Source: Patulibacter sp. SYSU D01012
GTDB taxonomy: Bacteria; Actinomycetota; Thermoleophilia; Solirubrobacterales; Solirubrobacteraceae
Assembly (NCBI RefSeq): GCF_017916475.1
Contig: NZ_JAFMTB010000001.1
Location: 1,950,043-2,014,042 of the forward strand
Direction of reading: 5' to 3'
DNA length: 64,000 bases
Shown: piece by piece, positions 8,385 to 16,102 of the stretch
Position numbering within the stretch: position 1 is the first letter of the stretch
How the letters are laid out: each line of letters begins with the position of its first letter
Notes under the pieces: generated by a model
Told to the model about the DNA's origin: nothing
Seen by the model: only the letters and a program-made list of their open reading frames with translations
Databases searched by the model: none
Made by a program: the position numbers and the translations under genes

Positions 8385-9142
8385 GCGCCCCGCCCGTCCT
8401 CGAGCTCGACGAGGTCGAGTTCGGCTACGTCTCCGGCCCCGCGTGGGCGCGCCGGCGCGTCCCCGCCCTGCACGGCGTGTCGCTCGCGGCCGGCCGGGGC
8501 GAGACCGTCGGCCTGGTCGGCGAGTCCGGCTCGGGCAAGTCGACCATCGGCAAGCTCTGCCTGGGCCTGCTGCGCCCGCAGGGCGGCGTGGTGCGCTTCG
8601 ACGGCCGTCCGCTCGACCGCCGGGCGCAGCGCGGCGCGTTCTCCGTCGTCCTGCAGCACCCGCAGTGGTCGCTCAACCCGCGCCTCACCGTCGGCACGTC
8701 GGTCGCCGAGCCGCTCGCCGTCGCCGGCCGCGGCACGCGGGCCGAGCGCCGGGCGCGCGTCGAGGCGCTGCTGGACGACGTCGGCCTGGACCCCGCGTTC
8801 GCGGACCGGCTGCCGTCCGAGCTGTCGGGCGGCCAGCGGCAGCGGGCCAGCATCGCCCGCGCGCTCATCACCGAGCCGCGCTTCGTCCTGCTCGACGAGG
8901 CCGTGAGCGCGCTCGACGTCTCCGTCCAGGCGCAGATCCTCAACCTGCTGCGCCGCCTGCAAGAGGAGCACGGGTTCGCCGCGCTCTTCATCTCCCACGA
9001 CCTGGCCGCCACCCGCTACGCCGCCGACCGCATCGTCGTGATGCGGCACGGGCGGATCGTCGACGAGGGCAGCGCCGACGCGTTCTACGCGCCGTCGGAC
9101 CACGAGTACACCCGCGCGCTGCAGCGCGCGAGCGAGATCTGA
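8381..9142 (+). CDS. ABC transporter ATP-binding protein, DppF-like
   Basis: Protein of 253 residues. Walker A GESGSGKST, signature LSGGQRQR, Walker B FVLLDEAVSALD and H-loop SHD are all present. Unlike the preceding subunit it ends soon after the nucleotide-binding domain and lacks the cysteine-rich oligopeptide C-terminus; the ring of two different ATPases is normal for Dpp/Opp systems. Confidence 0.92.
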   Translation: MSAPPVLELDEVEFGYVSGPAWARRRVPALHGVSLAAGRGETVGLVGESGSGKSTIGKLCLGLLRPQGGVVRFDGRPLDRRAQRGAFSVVLQHPQWSLNPRLTVGTSVAEPLAVAGRGTRAERRARVEALLDDVGLDPAFADRLPSELSGGQRQRASIARALITEPRFVLLDEAVSALDVSVQAQILNLLRRLQEEHGFAALFISHDLAATRYAADRIVVMRHGRIVDEGSADAFYAPSDHEYTRALQRASEI

Positions 9143-9159
9143 AAAGGACCCACCAGCAC

Positions 9160-10128
9160 ATGACCTCCCTCATCGACGGCATCCGCATCGGCCACTGGAC
9201 CGACACGGAGGCCGCCACCGGCATGACGGTCTTCCTGCTGCCCGACGGCAACATGACGGCCGCCGAGGCCCGCGGCCAGTCCACCGGCACGCTCAACATC
9301 CCGGTCTACGAGCCGCAGGGGGTCGCGGACCACGCCGACGCGATCGTCCTGACCGGCGGGACGATCTTCGGCCTGGAGGCCGCGGCGCACGTGCCCGTCG
9401 CCCTGGCGCGCGAGGGGCTCGGCGTCCCCACGCCGGACGGTCCCGTGCCGATGGTCCCCGCCGCCGTCGTCTACGACATCCACATGGGGTCGTACGCCTG
9501 GCCGACCGCGGCGTCCGCCGAGCACGCCATCGCGAACGCCGTGCCGGCCGGGCAGGAGGAGGTCGGCACCGTCGGCGTCGGCACCGGCGTGCTGGCGGGC
9601 TCGGCGATCGACTCGCGCTCGGCGACGAAGGGCGGGTTCGGCCGCGCCTGGCGCAAGACGGCGCAGGGCCCGACGATCGCGGTGTGGGCCGCGGTGAACC
9701 CGGTCGGCGACGTCATGGGGGAGGACGGGCGGGTGCTCGCCGGCCTGCGCCGCGGCGGGGAGTTCGTCGGCGTCGCCGACACGCTGATGAACGATCCGGA
9801 GCCCGAGCTGGACTGGGGCCGCGCCACGACGCTCGTCGTCGTCGCGACGGACGCGAAGCTGCCCAAGCGCGAGACCTGGCGCCTGGCGCAGGCGGGCCAC
9901 AACGGCATCGCCCACGCGATCTCGCCCTGCGCGACGGGCCTGGACGGCGACACCGCCTTCGCGGTCGCGACGGGGAAGGTCGAGGTGCGCTCGGCCCTCG
10001 CGCTCGAGGCGGCCGCTGCGGTCGTGACGAGCGAGGCGATCCGCAACGCCGTGCGTGCCGCGACGGGGCTGCACGGCATCCCGTCCGCGAGCGAGCTGGA
10101 CGTGCGCACCGCGCCCAGCGCGGTCTGA
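9160..10128 (+). CDS. P1 (S58) family peptidase, DmpA-like aminopeptidase
   Basis: Protein of 322 residues of the DmpA/BapA family (L-aminopeptidase / D-esterase, beta-peptidyl aminopeptidase). These are made as one chain and cut themselves before a Ser/Thr, which becomes the catalytic N-terminus. The conserved block here is ATTLVVVATDAKLPK, so the cleavage is expected at Ala222-Thr223 or Thr223-Thr224. GLEAAAHV and a GxxGxGVLAG segment also fit. An AAAAGGA ribosome-binding site precedes the ATG at 9160, 17 bp after the transporter ATPase, so it is the last gene of the operon and probably hydrolyses the imported peptides. Confidence 0.9.
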   Translation: MTSLIDGIRIGHWTDTEAATGMTVFLLPDGNMTAAEARGQSTGTLNIPVYEPQGVADHADAIVLTGGTIFGLEAAAHVPVALAREGLGVPTPDGPVPMVPAAVVYDIHMGSYAWPTAASAEHAIANAVPAGQEEVGTVGVGTGVLAGSAIDSRSATKGGFGRAWRKTAQGPTIAVWAAVNPVGDVMGEDGRVLAGLRRGGEFVGVADTLMNDPEPELDWGRATTLVVVATDAKLPKRETWRLAQAGHNGIAHAISPCATGLDGDTAFAVATGKVEVRSALALEAAAAVVTSEAIRNAVRAATGLHGIPSASELDVRTAPSAV

Positions 10129-10222
10129 GGCCGACGACGCCCGAACTGGGGCGGCCGTCCGCCGCGCGGCGCGCGCCTCGCCGGTCGGGCCGCGGCGCCG
10201 TCCGCCGACCGGGACGCCGGCG

Positions 10223-10900
10223 CTACCCGGTGGGCGCCGCGCGGGCGTGCCCGCGCGCGTCGACGCCGACGACGCGGACGGCCAGCGTCGCGCCGACGGA
10301 CGGCGGCTCGCCGTGCAGGTCGTCGACGGGCACGAAGGCCGACGCGCCGGCGTCCCGGGCGACGACGACGCCGAGCCGGGTGGCGCGAACCACCCCGCCG
10401 ACGTACTCGTCCCCGGCCCGCAGGTCGCCGGCCGGGGCGTCGAGGGCCTGCGCCTCGGCCACCGTCGGCGGCTCGGCGGGCGCGGGGTGGTCGTGGCCCC
10501 CGAACGCGCCGTCGGCGTGGCCGGCCCCGCCGTCGTCGGCGTCGGGATGGTCGGGACGGGCGGGGGAGGGCACCTCCGCCCCGTACCCGTCCTCGGACTC
10601 GAGGAGCGCGCGGACGCTCGCGACCTTGTCGTCGAGCGTCTGCCCCGGCTTGTCCGTGCGCTCGTCGAGCTTCAGCACGGAGTAGGCGCGCGGCAGGCCG
10701 AGGTCGAGCGGGACGCGGTGCAGCTCGGCGACGACGGCGAGGATGTCCGCCGTCGCGCCCTCGAGCGACGTGCCCATCGCGTGCATCCGGTAGCGCACCC
10801 GGTCCTGCGCGGCGAGCCGGCGCTGGATCTCGGCGACGTACGCGCTCGCGCTCGCTTCGGCGCGGCCGAGCCCGAGGACGGTCAGATCGGCGGTGGCCAT
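10223..10900 (-). CDS. MTH1187-family thiamine-binding domain fused to an S1-like domain
   Basis: Protein of 225 residues with two unrelated parts. Residues 1-100 match the MTH1187/YkoF-type ferredoxin-like fold (ADLTVLGLG, HAMGTSLEG, LKLDERTDK, KVASVRALL), a family whose members bind thiamine or hydroxymethylpyrimidine. Residues about 115-143 are an acidic, histidine-rich linker (five His). Residues about 158-215 look like an S1/OB RNA-binding barrel (EYVGGVVRATRLGVVVA, SAFVPVDDL, VGATLAVRVVGVD). The fusion is unusual. GTTCTA read as TAGAAC on the minus strand sits 7 nt upstream of the ATG as a possible -10. Confidence 0.75.
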   Translation of the reverse strand: MATADLTVLGLGRAEASASAYVAEIQRRLAAQDRVRYRMHAMGTSLEGATADILAVVAELHRVPLDLGLPRAYSVLKLDERTDKPGQTLDDKVASVRALLESEDGYGAEVPSPARPDHPDADDGGAGHADGAFGGHDHPAPAEPPTVAEAQALDAPAGDLRAGDEYVGGVVRATRLGVVVARDAGASAFVPVDDLHGEPPSVGATLAVRVVGVDARGHARAAPTG

Positions 10901-10937
10901 GCTCCGCGTTCTACCCGCTCGGGCGGCGGCGCGACGG

Positions 10938-11324
10938 CTAGGAGCCGTACTCGATGCGGAAGGCGTGCGTGCCGCGCGTGCAGCGGGCCCGGTACAGCTC
11001 GCCCTCGTGCAGCAGGTTGACGCAGCGGTACGCGCCCAGGCGGAAGGCGCCGCCGCGCGCGTAGGGGGTCTTGCCGGCCTTCGCGGCGTTCCGGCGCACG
11101 ACGCCCAGCGCGCCCTTGCAGCTCAGCCCGCGCACGCTCGTGACGGACGTCATGGCCGAGAGGGCGTTCGGCGACTGGACGCTGAAGACGTCCGGGTCGC
11201 ACGTGACGACGGAGAGCGTGGCGCGCGGCGTCGGCGCGGCGGACGCGGGTCCGGCGGCGACGAGGCCCGCGCCGGCGAGGGCGAGCGCGGTCAGGCCGGT
11301 GCGGACGGTGGGGGACAGGGGCAC
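10938..11324 (-). CDS. Small secreted cysteine-containing protein, unknown function
   Basis: A GTG at 11324 with GGAGG eight bases upstream starts a 128-residue protein that opens with a clear Sec signal (VRTGLTALALAGAGLVAAGPASA, cut after ASA). The mature chain of about 100 residues has four cysteines (CDPD, LSCKG, YRCVN, ARCTRG), suggesting two disulfides in an extracytoplasmic protein. I recognise no family. The frame is open further upstream but that part has no start with a ribosome-binding site and is compositionally biased. Confidence 0.7.
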   Translation of the reverse strand: MPLSPTVRTGLTALALAGAGLVAAGPASAAPTPRATLSVVTCDPDVFSVQSPNALSAMTSVTSVRGLSCKGALGVVRRNAAKAGKTPYARGGAFRLGAYRCVNLLHEGELYRARCTRGTHAFRIEYGS

Positions 11325-11443
11325 GAGGGAACCTCCGGTGGCGGACGGCGCGGCGGCCCGGGGCCGGGCGCCGTCGGTGAACGCAGGCACCGTCGCAGAG
11401 CCGCGGGGTCCCCGCATGCGTCGACCGACTGGGGGACCGGCGC

Positions 11444-11818
11444 TCACACCGTCACGCCGGCCTCGAGCTCGCCGGCGACGAGCAGCCCCGCGAGCAGGAC
11501 CGCGGCGGTCACCGCCGGGCCCAGGAGCGCCAGGCCGCGGCGCCGCGGCCACGCGAGCCCGGTCGCCGCGGCCGCGAGGAGGCAGAGGACGCCGACGGCG
11601 CCGCGGGTCCCCGGCGTGTCCGCGGCGGCGCAGTACGCGGCGCGGGGCGTGCCCGGGGCCGGGGCGCCGTCGAGCGGCGGCGGCACCGCGGTGGTGCAGG
11701 CGGCGTGCAGCCCGAGCAGGCAGACCGCGGCGACGGCCAGCAGCAGCACGGCGGCGGACGCCGCGACGATCGCGACGGTGCGCGTCCGCCGCGTGGCCTC
11801 CGCCGCCAGGCCGCTCAT
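11444..11818 (-). CDS. Small integral membrane protein, unknown function
   Basis: Protein of 124 residues with three hydrophobic segments, at about 16-40, 75-90 and 95-116, separated by a Pro/Gly-rich outward loop containing two cysteines. No family recognised. The ATG overlaps the stop of the GNAT gene by 4 bp (ATGA), so it is translated as the second gene of a two-gene operon. Confidence 0.65.
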   Translation of the reverse strand: MSGLAAEATRRTRTVAIVAASAAVLLLAVAAVCLLGLHAACTTAVPPPLDGAPAPGTPRAAYCAAADTPGTRGAVGVLCLLAAAATGLAWPRRRGLALLGPAVTAAVLLAGLLVAGELEAGVTV

Positions 11819-12297
11819 CGGGCGGAGGCGTCGTCGTCCGGACGCGGATCCGGCGCCAGGTCGTACGTCACCCACGACGTCGCGGCGGCGACGCGGTCGT
11901 AGGTGCGCCGGGCGGCGGCGTTGTCCTCCGCGGTGATCCAGCGGACCACGGACAGCCCCCGTCGTGCCGCCGCGGCCCGCAGGTGCTCGAGCAGCGCGCG
12001 CCCGGCGCCGGCGCCGCGGGCGGCCTCGGCGACGAACAGGTCGTCCAGGTACAGCCCCGTCGTGCCGTCGAGCGGACGGGCGAACTCGCGGACGTGCGCG
12101 AGACCGACGGGCCGGTCGTCCGCGTCGACGGCCACGAGCGCCTCGATGCCGTCCCGGCCGTCCGCGACGCGCTCCCACGTGGCGTCGAGCCGCCCGGCGA
12201 CGTCGTCGCGGCCGTAGAAGGCGGCGTAGCCGCGGTACAGGGCGAGCCACGCCTCGCGGTCGGACCGGCGCAGCGGGCGGACGGGCGGCAGGACCAT
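11815..12297 (-). CDS. GNAT family N-acetyltransferase
   Basis: Protein of 160 residues. The acetyl-CoA binding motif A is LYLDDLFVAEAARGAGAGRALLEHL (core R-G-A-G-A-G-R), followed by ITAEDNAAARRTYDRV, the usual motif B helix. It transfers an acetyl group to an amine; the substrate cannot be told. It is followed with overlap by a small membrane protein. AGCCTA (minus TAGGCT, 12310-12305) lies 7 nt from the ATG, giving a leaderless-type promoter. Confidence 0.88.
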   Translation of the reverse strand: MVLPPVRPLRRSDREAWLALYRGYAAFYGRDDVAGRLDATWERVADGRDGIEALVAVDADDRPVGLAHVREFARPLDGTTGLYLDDLFVAEAARGAGAGRALLEHLRAAAARRGLSVVRWITAEDNAAARRTYDRVAAATSWVTYDLAPDPRPDDDASAR

Positions 12298-12304
12298 GCC
12301 GCGC

Positions 12305-12310
12305 AGCCTA
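12305..12310 (-). promoter_or_regulatory. Putative -10 of the GNAT operon (leaderless type)
   Basis: TAGGCT on the minus strand, separated from the ATG at 12297 by 7 nt; no Shine-Dalgarno fits in between. Confidence 0.4.
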
Positions 12311-12387
12311 CGGGCGCGGGGCGCCGGGCGCGGGCCGTTCGCCCGCCCCGTCCGCGGCCCGGGCGACCGCCCGAACCCCGGGAACGA

Positions 12388-12413
12388 GAAAGGCCCGCGT
12401 GTGCGGGCCTTTC
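12388..12413. terminator. Intrinsic terminator downstream of tRNA-Val
   Basis: An 11-bp perfect stem GAAAGGCCCGC/GCGGGCCTTTC with a 4-nt loop. Read leftward from the tRNA it is followed by a short T-containing run, and its A/T-rich stem ends make it work in both directions, so it may also insulate the GNAT operon. Confidence 0.7.
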
Positions 12414-12421
12414 CTGCGAGG

Positions 12422-12495
12422 TGCGCGATACAAGACTCGAACTTGTGACCTCACGCATGTCAAGCGTGCGCTCTAACCAACTGAGCTAATCGCGC
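12422..12495 (-). tRNA. tRNA-Val(GAC)
   Basis: A complete cloverleaf on the minus strand: acceptor GCGCGAT/ATCGCGC, D arm with AGTTGGTTA, anticodon stem CACGC/GCGTG with loop TTGACAT (anticodon GAC, valine), T arm ACAAG-TTCGAGT-CTTGT, and discriminator A. The terminal CCA is not encoded. A TATTCT hexamer 13 nt upstream is a good -10. Confidence 0.95.
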
Positions 12496-12508
12496 GCTGC
12501 GGTTGAGG

Positions 12509-12514
12509 AGAATA
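12509..12514 (-). promoter_or_regulatory. -10 element of tRNA-Val
   Basis: TATTCT on the minus strand, ending 13 nt before the mature 5' end. Confidence 0.5.
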
Positions 12515-12596
12515 GCAGCGGCTTTCCGGAGGCGCGTCCCGGGTGCGCGGCGCCGCTCGGCGGCCGCCGGGACGGCGCGGGAGGGGCGGGAATCGC

Positions 12597-12602
12597 TACA
12601 GT
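12597..12602 (+). promoter_or_regulatory. -10 element of tRNA-Cys
   Basis: TACAGT ending 12 nt before the mature 5' end of tRNA-Cys, mirroring the spacing in the neighbouring tRNA-Val. Confidence 0.5.
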
Positions 12603-12614
12603 GCCGGAGCCCCC

Positions 12615-12685
12615 GGCACCGTGGCGGAGTGGCTACGCAGCGGCCTGCAAAGCCGTGTACACCGGTTCGATTCCGGTCGGTGCCT
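12615..12685 (+). tRNA. tRNA-Cys(GCA)
   Basis: Acceptor GGCACCG/CGGTGCC, D arm GCG...CGC, anticodon stem GCGGC/GCCGT with loop CTGCAAA (anticodon GCA, cysteine), T arm ACCGG-TTCGATT-CCGGT and discriminator T (U73, as expected for tRNA-Cys). No encoded CCA. Confidence 0.95.
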
Positions 12686-12690
12686 CTTCC

Positions 12691-12714
12691 GCGCCCGTCG
12701 TCTCCGGCGGGCGC
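12691..12714 (+). terminator. Possible terminator hairpin after tRNA-Cys
   Basis: GCGCCCG (12691-12697) pairs with CGGGCGC (12708-12714) around a 10-nt loop, 5 nt after the tRNA; no strong T run follows, so the call is moderate. Confidence 0.4.
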
Positions 12715-12780
12715 GTCGCGTTCCGGGGGCCGCGATCGGCTCGGCTCGACGCCGCCGCGTCCGGCGGACGCGAACCCCGC

Positions 12781-14193
12781 TCAGGCGGCCGTGCGCTGCG
12801 GCGGCGCCGACGCGCCGGCCGGGACGGCCCGCCGCGCCTCCCGCGCTGCCCGCCACTCGCGCAGCAGCATCGTCCAGCCGGCCGCGCCGCCCGCGATCAG
12901 GATCGGCATGAGCGGCAGGTTGTAGCGGCCGTGCGCGACCGCCAGCGTGTGGACGCCCGTCGCGATCGCGAGCGCGAGGAGGATGCTGGCCAGGACGGGG
13001 TCGCGGCGGCGGACGGTGCCCCAGAGCAGCCCGAAGCCGGCGAGCAGCACGATCGCCAGGTGGACCGCCACCCACTGCGCCTGGGTCTTGTCCTGGCCGC
13101 CGCGGGCGTAGCGCGACCACATCTTCCCGGCCTTGAACAGCATCATCTCGGCGAACGCGACGGGCTGGCCGAGGGCGTACCGGCGCAGGTTCTCCTTCGC
13201 CGCGGCCGACAGCGCCTCGTCGCGCGGCAGGTCGGGCCGCCGGGCCGCGACGTCGTCGAGCACGACCGTGGCCGGGATCTTCGTGTACGGGCGGTCCGCG
13301 AACTTCGGGTGCCGGCGCACGATCTCGTCGCGCATCGCGAACTTCATGTCGAACGTCGAGCCGTTGCCCGGCAGGTACGTGCCGACGAACAGCGCCGAGC
13401 CGCCCCCGTTCGTGACGGGCACGAGCGCGTCGGCGGTCCGCGAGGCGTAGGCCGTCCAGGGCAGCACGACGACCGCGAGCCCCGCGAGCAGCAGCGCCGC
13501 GCTGGTCGCCCCGCGCCGCCAGCCGGCGGTCGCGCCGATCACCGCCAGCGCCAGGAGGGCGCAGAAGACCGGCACGAACATCAGGTCGGTGCGGGTGAGG
13601 AGGACCGCCCCGAAGAGCGCCCCGGCGCACCACCACCACGCGAGCACCCGGGTGCGCCACGCGAGCGCCAGCGCGGTGAACGCCGAGACGACGAAGAACG
13701 CGCCCAGCGGCTCGGAGAGCAGCGTGCTCGGGCCCCACGCGAGCGGGGGGTAGAGGGCTACGACGGCCGCTGCGGCGACCCCCGTCCACGCGCCCGTGAG
13801 GATCCAGCCGAGCGCGAAGGCCGCGAGGATCGTCGCGGTCGAGATCGCGAACTGCGCCCAGTGCAGCGTGTCCAGGTCGTCGCGGCCCCACGGGTGCTGC
13901 CCGGGGGAGACCTCGTACGCGAGCGCGAAGACCTTCGGCGTGAACGGCGGCCAGTGGAGCGCCTTCTCGAGCGCCCGCTGCCGCGCCTTCCGCGTCTCGG
14001 GCCCGCCGTCGGTGCGGCCGCTGTACAGGTGGTGCTTCGCCAGGTTCTGCGCGATCGCGGTGTAGGAGCGCGCGTCCTGCGACAGCTCCTCCTGCGGGTG
14101 CGTGGCCTGGTGCGCGCGGATGCCGCCGCCCACGAGCAGGACGAGCAGCAGCGCCAGCCAGGCCGAGCGGGGGATGGTGCGCAGCCGCGGCAT
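12781..14193 (-). CDS. Membrane glycosyltransferase family 39-like (ArnT/PMT type)
   Basis: Protein of 470 residues with an N-terminal membrane anchor, then an extracytoplasmic loop with the acidic SQDARSYTAIAQNLAKHHLYSG segment typical of GT39/GT83-like enzymes, about nine further helices (for example YPPLAWGPSTLLSEPLGAFFVVSAF and the LLTRTDLMFVPVF pair), and a C-terminal HGRYNLPLMPIL motif near the last helices. Such proteins move sugars from polyprenyl-phosphate donors onto lipids, polysaccharides or proteins at the outer face. Acceptor unknown. It stands alone between tRNA-Cys and the divergent gene at 14278. Confidence 0.8.
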   Translation of the reverse strand: MPRLRTIPRSAWLALLLVLLVGGGIRAHQATHPQEELSQDARSYTAIAQNLAKHHLYSGRTDGGPETRKARQRALEKALHWPPFTPKVFALAYEVSPGQHPWGRDDLDTLHWAQFAISTATILAAFALGWILTGAWTGVAAAAVVALYPPLAWGPSTLLSEPLGAFFVVSAFTALALAWRTRVLAWWWCAGALFGAVLLTRTDLMFVPVFCALLALAVIGATAGWRRGATSAALLLAGLAVVVLPWTAYASRTADALVPVTNGGGSALFVGTYLPGNGSTFDMKFAMRDEIVRRHPKFADRPYTKIPATVVLDDVAARRPDLPRDEALSAAAKENLRRYALGQPVAFAEMMLFKAGKMWSRYARGGQDKTQAQWVAVHLAIVLLAGFGLLWGTVRRRDPVLASILLALAIATGVHTLAVAHGRYNLPLMPILIAGGAAGWTMLLREWRAAREARRAVPAGASAPPQRTAA

Positions 14194-14202
14194 TCCGCGG
14201 GC

Positions 14203-14208
14203 ACGATA
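14203..14208 (-). promoter_or_regulatory. Putative -10 of the GT39-like gene
   Basis: TATCGT on the minus strand, 9 nt before the ATG at 14193, divergent from the next gene's TAGCGT at 14265. Confidence 0.35.
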
Positions 14209-14264
14209 CGCGGAACGGCGGTCGGCGGGAGCCGGGTGGCGGCGGCCCCCGCCGCGTCCGCCGG

Positions 14265-14270
14265 TAGCGT
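14265..14270 (+). promoter_or_regulatory. Putative -10 of the gene at 14278 (leaderless type)
   Basis: TAGCGT followed by 7 nt and then the ATG; no ribosome-binding site. Confidence 0.4.
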
Positions 14271-14277
14271 TGCGGCC

Positions 14278-14943
14278 ATGGCCGACGAGCGTCCGACCAC
14301 CCCCGACGACGCGCCCGGGACCCCGGACGAGGAGCCCACCCGCGTGGTGCCCGCGGCGCCGCCGGCCGGCGGCTCGGCGGCCGGCACGCCGCCCGCGCCG
14401 GGCCCCGCCGACGACGACGCGGCCGGCATCGAGGACATCGACGTGCCCGCGGGCGGGCGGGTGACCGAGGACACGACGGCGGCGCCCGGCGGCGGGCCCG
14501 ACGCCGCCGCGGTCACCGGCGGCGCCCCGCGCGCGACGGGGCCCGTCGCCGCGGACCCGGGCCCGACGAACCCGGGAGCGGCCGGCGTGGGCGGCGGCAC
14601 CGAGGCCGCGGGCCCGGGGCGCGGGACGCGCGCGAAGGAGCGCACCGCCGAGGGCGCGAAGATCGCCGCCGACCGCGTGTCGCAGGCCGCGAGCGCCACC
14701 GCCCGCGCGCTGCGCGAGACCGACGTCCGTGAGATCGCCCACTCGACGACCGACATCATCCAGACGACGCGCCCGTTCTTCCTGGCCGCGTTCGCCGCCG
14801 TCTTCGCGTTCCTCGGCGCGGTCGAGAACCACGCGAGCATCGGCGTCGTCTTCGCGGCCGGCGCCATCCTGTGCGTGCTCGCGGCGGCCTTCTCGAGCGA
14901 CCTGGGCGGCCTGGTCGCCCGCCGGCGCGACCGTCGGCGCTGA
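14278..14943 (+). CDS. Membrane protein with long low-complexity N-terminus, unknown function
   Basis: Protein of 221 residues. The first 120 are a disordered Ala/Pro/Gly/Asp/Thr-rich tail; a helical segment at about 120-160 (KERTAEGAKIAADRVSQAAS) leads into two transmembrane helices at about 163-180 and 186-204 and a basic end (RRRDRRR), so the long tail should face the cytoplasm by the positive-inside rule. No family recognised. Confidence 0.7.
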   Translation: MADERPTTPDDAPGTPDEEPTRVVPAAPPAGGSAAGTPPAPGPADDDAAGIEDIDVPAGGRVTEDTTAAPGGGPDAAAVTGGAPRATGPVAADPGPTNPGAAGVGGGTEAAGPGRGTRAKERTAEGAKIAADRVSQAASATARALRETDVREIAHSTTDIIQTTRPFFLAAFAAVFAFLGAVENHASIGVVFAAGAILCVLAAAFSSDLGGLVARRRDRRR

Positions 14944-14954
14944 GTCCCGCGCGC

Positions 14955-16040
14955 CTACGCGAGGGCGGCCACGAGCCGCTCCAGGTCGCCCTCGTCGTTC
15001 CACGCCCCGACGGACGCGCGCAGCAGGTCGGTGCCCGGCAGGTCGCGGACGACGACGCCGGCGGCCGCGAGCCGGTCGCGCGTGGCCGCCGGCTCGGGGT
15101 CGCTCCACGCGACGAGCGTCGTGCGGCCGCGCGGGGCCACCGTCCGGCCCGCGGCCTCCAGCCGGCGGACGAGCGCCTCGGCCAGGTCGGCGGCGCCGGC
15201 CATCAGGCTGTCCCAGCCCTCCTCGGCGAGCACGTCGAAGGCGGCGTTCGCCGACGTCGTGATCTCGGCCGACGTCGCGATCGCGTCGTGGGCGCGCGCG
15301 TCCGGCCACGGACGGGCGTCGAGCCCCTCGGCCGGCGCCTCCAGGTTCAGGTACGCGGGGCCGCGCGCCGCGACCCGGTCCTGCCACGCGGGGTCGATCC
15401 ACAGCATCCCCGTGCCGATCGGCCCGCACAGCCACTTCTGCCCGGGGCCGGCGTAGAAGGCGCAGCCGAGCGCCTGCACGTCGACCGGCACGGCGCCGAG
15501 GCCCTGCGCGCCGTCGAGCAGCACCGGGACGCGGCCACGCAGCTCCGCGAGGGCCGCCGGGGCGACCTGGCCGTCGGTCCAGCGCACGTGCGAGCACGCG
15601 ACGAGCTTCGTCTCCGGGCCGACGGCCTCGACGATCCGCTCGAGCGGCGCCGTTCGCACGTGCACGCCGTGCTGGCGGATCAGCGCCGCCAGCGGGCCGA
15701 GCAGGCCCGGGTGCTCGTGCTCGGCGACGACGATCTCGTCGCCGCGCGCCCACTCGAGCCCCTGCAGGACGTGGACGATGCCGTCGGTCGTGGCGGTCGT
15801 CAGCGCCACGTCCTCGGGCCGCGCGGCGCCGACGAGGTCGGCCAGCCGACGCCGCCGGCCGTCCTGCGCCGCGATCAGCACCCCGAAGTGGTCCGCCGAC
15901 CGCCCGTGCTGCTCCGCCTGGTGCAGCAGGCCGACGGCCGCGGCGCCGGCCGCGCGCGGCAGCGGCCCGCACGTGCCGGCGTTCAGGTACGCCACGTCCG
16001 TCAGGACGGGGAACTCGGCGCGGAGCAGGGTGCGGTCCAT
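14955..16040 (-). CDS. Class V aminotransferase (cysteine desulfurase/EgtE-like fold)
   Basis: PLP enzyme of 361 residues. YLNAGTCGPLP at the N-terminus, TTATTDGIVHVLQG (PLP phosphate pocket), LLDGAQGLGA with Asp176 (contacts the pyridine nitrogen) and Lys202 in GPGQKWLCGP (Schiff base) are all in place. The family includes cysteine desulfurases, isopenicillin N epimerase-like enzymes and the EgtE lyase; nothing here settles the substrate, and no ergothioneine genes are nearby. TATGCT on the minus strand 6 nt before the ATG suggests leaderless expression, divergent from thrS. Confidence 0.85.
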   Translation of the reverse strand: MDRTLLRAEFPVLTDVAYLNAGTCGPLPRAAGAAAVGLLHQAEQHGRSADHFGVLIAAQDGRRRRLADLVGAARPEDVALTTATTDGIVHVLQGLEWARGDEIVVAEHEHPGLLGPLAALIRQHGVHVRTAPLERIVEAVGPETKLVACSHVRWTDGQVAPAALAELRGRVPVLLDGAQGLGAVPVDVQALGCAFYAGPGQKWLCGPIGTGMLWIDPAWQDRVAARGPAYLNLEAPAEGLDARPWPDARAHDAIATSAEITTSANAAFDVLAEEGWDSLMAGAADLAEALVRRLEAAGRTVAPRGRTTLVAWSDPEPAATRDRLAAAGVVVRDLPGTDLLRASVGAWNDEGDLERLVAALA

Positions 16041-16046
16041 GGCCCG

Positions 16047-16052
16047 AGCATA
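16047..16052 (-). promoter_or_regulatory. Putative -10 of the class V aminotransferase gene
   Basis: TATGCT on the minus strand, 6 nt before the ATG at 16040; back to back with the thrS -10. Confidence 0.4.
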
Positions 16053-16089
16053 CGAAGCGGCTCCGGCCGCCCCGCGCCGCCGGGCCCCG

Positions 16090-16095
16090 TAACCT
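16090..16095 (+). promoter_or_regulatory. Putative -10 of thrS (leaderless type)
   Basis: TAACCT ending 7 nt before the thrS ATG. Confidence 0.4.
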
Positions 16096-16102
16096 TGGAC
16101 GC

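Noticed and set aside
12423-12685. tRNA pair as an integration site for a mobile element
   Set aside because: Both tRNAs are intact, no duplicated 3' end or integrase is found in the window.
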